NCBI GenBank assembly: GCA_963664945.1 | Contig: OY761822.1 | Location: forward strand, 5,146,001-5,210,000 | Direction of reading: 5' to 3' | Source: UBA6522 sp963664945 | GTDB lineage: Bacteria; Pseudomonadota; Gammaproteobacteria; Steroidobacterales; Rariloculaceae | DNA: 64,000 nucleotides | Shown: positions 62,075 to 64,000 of the stretch, piece by piece | How the letters are laid out: each line of letters opens with the position of its first letter | Position numbering within the stretch: the stretch's first letter is position 1 | The notes under the pieces: generated by a model | The model's database searches: none | Told to the model about the DNA's origin: nothing | The model's input: only the letters and a program-made list of their open reading frames with translations | Translations under genes and position numbers: made by a program

Positions 62075-63212
62075 TATCGAGTTCCTCCAGCGCCTCGGCA
62101 AGACGCGCGACATGCTCCAGTTCGAGAATGAGGGGCGGCAAGAGCCGCACCACGTGAGGGTCGGCGCTTGTTCCGGTGAGGATGTCCCTGCGCAGCAGCG
62201 CCTCGTGGACCGCGACCGCCCGCGGGCCGGTGCGAAGGCCGACCAGCAAGCCCGCGCCGGAAATTTCGGTGACGGGACCCCGCACGCACGTTTCGCGGAT
62301 GCGCGCGGACGTCTCGCGCACCCGCGCCAGCAGATTGTCCGATTCGATCACGTCGAGCACGGTGTTGATCGCCGCGCAGGCCAGCGGCCCGCCTCCGAAG
62401 GTGCTGCCCAGGGACCCGAAGCCGAGTCCGGCGGCGAGGGCCGCGGTCATCAGCACCGCGGCGCACGGGAAACCGCCTCCCAAGCCCTTGGCCGCGGCCA
62501 GCAGATCGGGCCGCACGCCGTACAGGTCGGCGCCGAACGGTTCGCCGAGCCGGCCGACGCCGGTCTGCACCTCATCCAGAATCAGCAGCGCGCCGCGACG
62601 GTCGCATGTTTCCCGCGCGGCCGTCATGAACGGCCGCGAGAAATCGAAGGCGCCCGCCACGCCCTGCACCGGTTCGATGATCACCGCGGCGGTATCGCTG
62701 TCCACGGCCGCGCGCAACGCATCGATGTCGTTGCGCGGCACGAACGTGACGTCGAACGGCATGCGGGGAAAGCCGTACCAGGGCCGCGCGCCCCAGGTCA
62801 CGGCCGCCGCCGCGGCCGTGCGGCCGTGGAAGGCGTGTTCCATGGCCACCACCCCGGGCCGGCCGGTGGCCCGCAGGGCGATCCGCAGCGCATTCTCGAT
62901 CGCCTCGGCGCCGCTGTTGACGAAGAACACCCGCTCCAGCGGGTCCGGCGCGAAGGCCGCCAGCCGCTCGGCGGCCTCGTCGCGGATCTTCAACGCGACG
63001 ATATTGCTCTGGTAATGCAGGTCGGCGGCCTGCCGGCCGATCGCCTCGGTCAGGCGCGGATGCGCGTACCCCAGGGCCGCCACGGCGTGCCCGCCGTAGA
63101 GGTCCAGCACGCGCCGCCCGCTGCCGTCGTGAAGGTAGACGCCCTGCCCGCTGACCGATCGAAACGGCACCAATGGATATACCTCGCCCAAGTTCGCGGT
63201 TTCAGTGGACAT
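62061..63212 (-). CDS. argD: Acetylornithine aminotransferase
   Basis: This class III PLP aminotransferase of 383 residues has FVNSGAEAIENALRIAL, MEHAFHGRTAAAAAV, IIEPVQGVAG, ILDEVQTGVGR and the Schiff-base Lys in AAAKGLGGGFP. It makes N-acetylornithine (or the succinyl analogue). The last codons overlap the argF' start by 14 bases. Upstream, a 198-bp gap with a palindromic repeat separates it from argC. Confidence 0.95.
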   Translation of the reverse strand: MSTETANLGEVYPLVPFRSVSGQGVYLHDGSGRRVLDLYGGHAVAALGYAHPRLTEAIGRQAADLHYQSNIVALKIRDEAAERLAAFAPDPLERVFFVNSGAEAIENALRIALRATGRPGVVAMEHAFHGRTAAAAAVTWGARPWYGFPRMPFDVTFVPRNDIDALRAAVDSDTAAVIIEPVQGVAGAFDFSRPFMTAARETCDRRGALLILDEVQTGVGRLGEPFGADLYGVRPDLLAAAKGLGGGFPCAAVLMTAALAAGLGFGSLGSTFGGGPLACAAINTVLDVIESDNLLARVRETSARIRETCVRGPVTEISGAGLLVGLRTGPRAVAVHEALLRRDILTGTSADPHVVRLLPPLILELEHVARLAEALEELDSETL

Positions 63213-63241
63213 GCTTCACCGACCTGTCCGCATGGCGGCGC

Positions 63242-63363
63242 GCGGGCGGCGCTTGTTCGCGTCGTGGGCGAGGAGCGGGCCAGGGATGGCGCAAAGCGAC
63301 AAGCCCTCGATTCGAGCCGCGCCACGACGGCGCGGCGAGATTTGGCGAACAAGCGCCGCCCGC
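63242..63363. repeat. Dispersed palindromic intergenic repeat, copy B
   Basis: GCGGGCGGCGCTTGTTCGC (63242-63260) pairs perfectly with 63345-63363. The core starts GTCGTGGGCG, contains GGGCCAGGGATGGC, and has an inner hairpin GCCGCGCC/GGCGCGGC. The core aligns with copy A (911-1042) while both arms and the inner stem differ with pairing kept. It lies between argC and argD. Confidence 0.7.
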
Positions 63364-63410
63364 ACGCGCCCGTGCTGCGCGCATACGTGAAAGACGCGCG
63401 CCAGCGCTCA

Positions 63411-64000
63411 TCAGACCCACCCCACCGGTGCGATCGGCAGACCGGTCGTGTCGGGCCAGCCGGCCAGCCGGTTGACCCACTGGATCGCCCCCCCGGCCGC
63501 GCCCTTGACCAGATTGTCCAGCACGCAGCACACGGCGATGGCGCCCCCGTCGCTGTGCACGCTGAGCAGCGCGTTGTTGGTGCCGACGATGTCCTTGAGG
63601 CGCGGCGGGGACTCGACGACGCGCACGAAGCTCGAATCGCGGTAGAAGTCCGCGAGCGCCGAGGTCATGTCGTCCACACCGTTCGGCCCGCCCGGTTCGG
63701 CAAAGACCGTGGCGTGAATACCGCGTGCGAAGGGGCCGGAGTGGGGTACGAAGTGAAGCTCGATCTCCCGTCCCGTGGCCGCCTGGGCCAGTTCGCGGAC
63801 CTCCGGCGCATGGCGGTGAATCAGCGGCCGGTAGGCGAACAGGTTGCTCTGGCGCAGGGGATGGTGGGTGGTTTCCCGGGGCGTGCGCCCGGCGCCGGTG
63901 CTGCCGGTGACGGCGCTGGCGAAGAATGACGGCTTCGCCGCGCCTGTCGATACCAGCGGCACCAGCGCGAGAAGCAGCGCCGTCGCGAAACAGCCGGGCT
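63411..64000 (-). CDS. argC: N-acetyl-gamma-glutamyl-phosphate reductase, C-terminal part
   Basis: The frame is open to the window edge. It begins with PGCFATALLLALVPLV, which holds the catalytic Cys, followed by TGSTGAGRTPRETTHHPLRQ, HRHAPEVRELAQ, and LHFVPHSGPFARGIHATVF, all ArgC motifs. The enzyme reduces acetylglutamyl phosphate to the semialdehyde. The N-terminal NADP-binding domain is outside the window. Confidence 0.95.
   Translation of the reverse strand, partial: PGCFATALLLALVPLVSTGAAKPSFFASAVTGSTGAGRTPRETTHHPLRQSNLFAYRPLIHRHAPEVRELAQAATGREIELHFVPHSGPFARGIHATVFAEPGGPNGVDDMTSALADFYRDSSFVRVVESPPRLKDIVGTNNALLSVHSDGGAIAVCCVLDNLVKGAAGGAIQWVNRLAGWPDTTGLPIAPVGWV

Overview
The window is about 64 kb of high-GC DNA that looks like a gammaproteobacterial chromosome. 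The best evidence is the block dsbA, cytochrome c4, engB, polA at 53-58 kb, an arrangement known from Pseudomonas-like bacteria. A Tat system, azurin, a TonB-dependent receptor and LptM point the same way. The species cannot be named from the sequence. IS fragments, broken integrases and toxin-antitoxin genes are frequent.

Layout. 0-1 kb: 3' end of an ISNCY-type IS, then a long palindromic repeat. 1.1-9.3 kb (minus strand): two tandem DUF6152 secreted proteins and a caa3-type cytochrome c oxidase operon (azurin, CoxB with two haem-c domains, CoxA, two subunit III proteins, subunit IV, a small membrane protein). 9.5-10.3 kb: dtd and tatA. 10.4-28.5 kb: an accessory block lying between tatA and tatBC. 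It holds a secreted cytochrome/beta-propeller protein, a probable toxin-antitoxin-SecB-chaperone module (13.4-14.9 kb), a DUF4338-ISAs1 transposon with a likely -1 frameshift, an IS4 relic, an aldoxime-nitrile cluster (AraC regulator, TonB receptor, nitrilase, aldoxime dehydratase, P450, DapA-like lyase, broken aldehyde dehydrogenase), a truncated IS21 and a cut integrase gene. 28.7-34.9 kb: tatB, tatC, a POT peptide transporter, an OPT transporter and an aminotransferase.

35-53 kb is a second accessory region: brnTA, a perfect 34-bp inverted repeat, higBA, two hypothetical genes and a set of broken tyrosine integrases. Next comes a minus-strand series: higB, higA, a 1491-residue single-chain restriction-modification enzyme, an unknown gene, a DUF5131 three-Cys protein and TcmP. 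It is followed by a YdiY-like porin, a DUF4143 ATPase with four 22-bp repeats upstream, and an orphan VapB.

53.1-64 kb returns to core genes: dsbA, cytochrome c4, engB, a strong small-RNA candidate between engB and polA, polA, lptM, and an arginine cluster argC-argD-argF'-argB-argH in which the carbamoyltransferase is of the acylornithine type. No tRNA, rRNA or CRISPR array was recognised.
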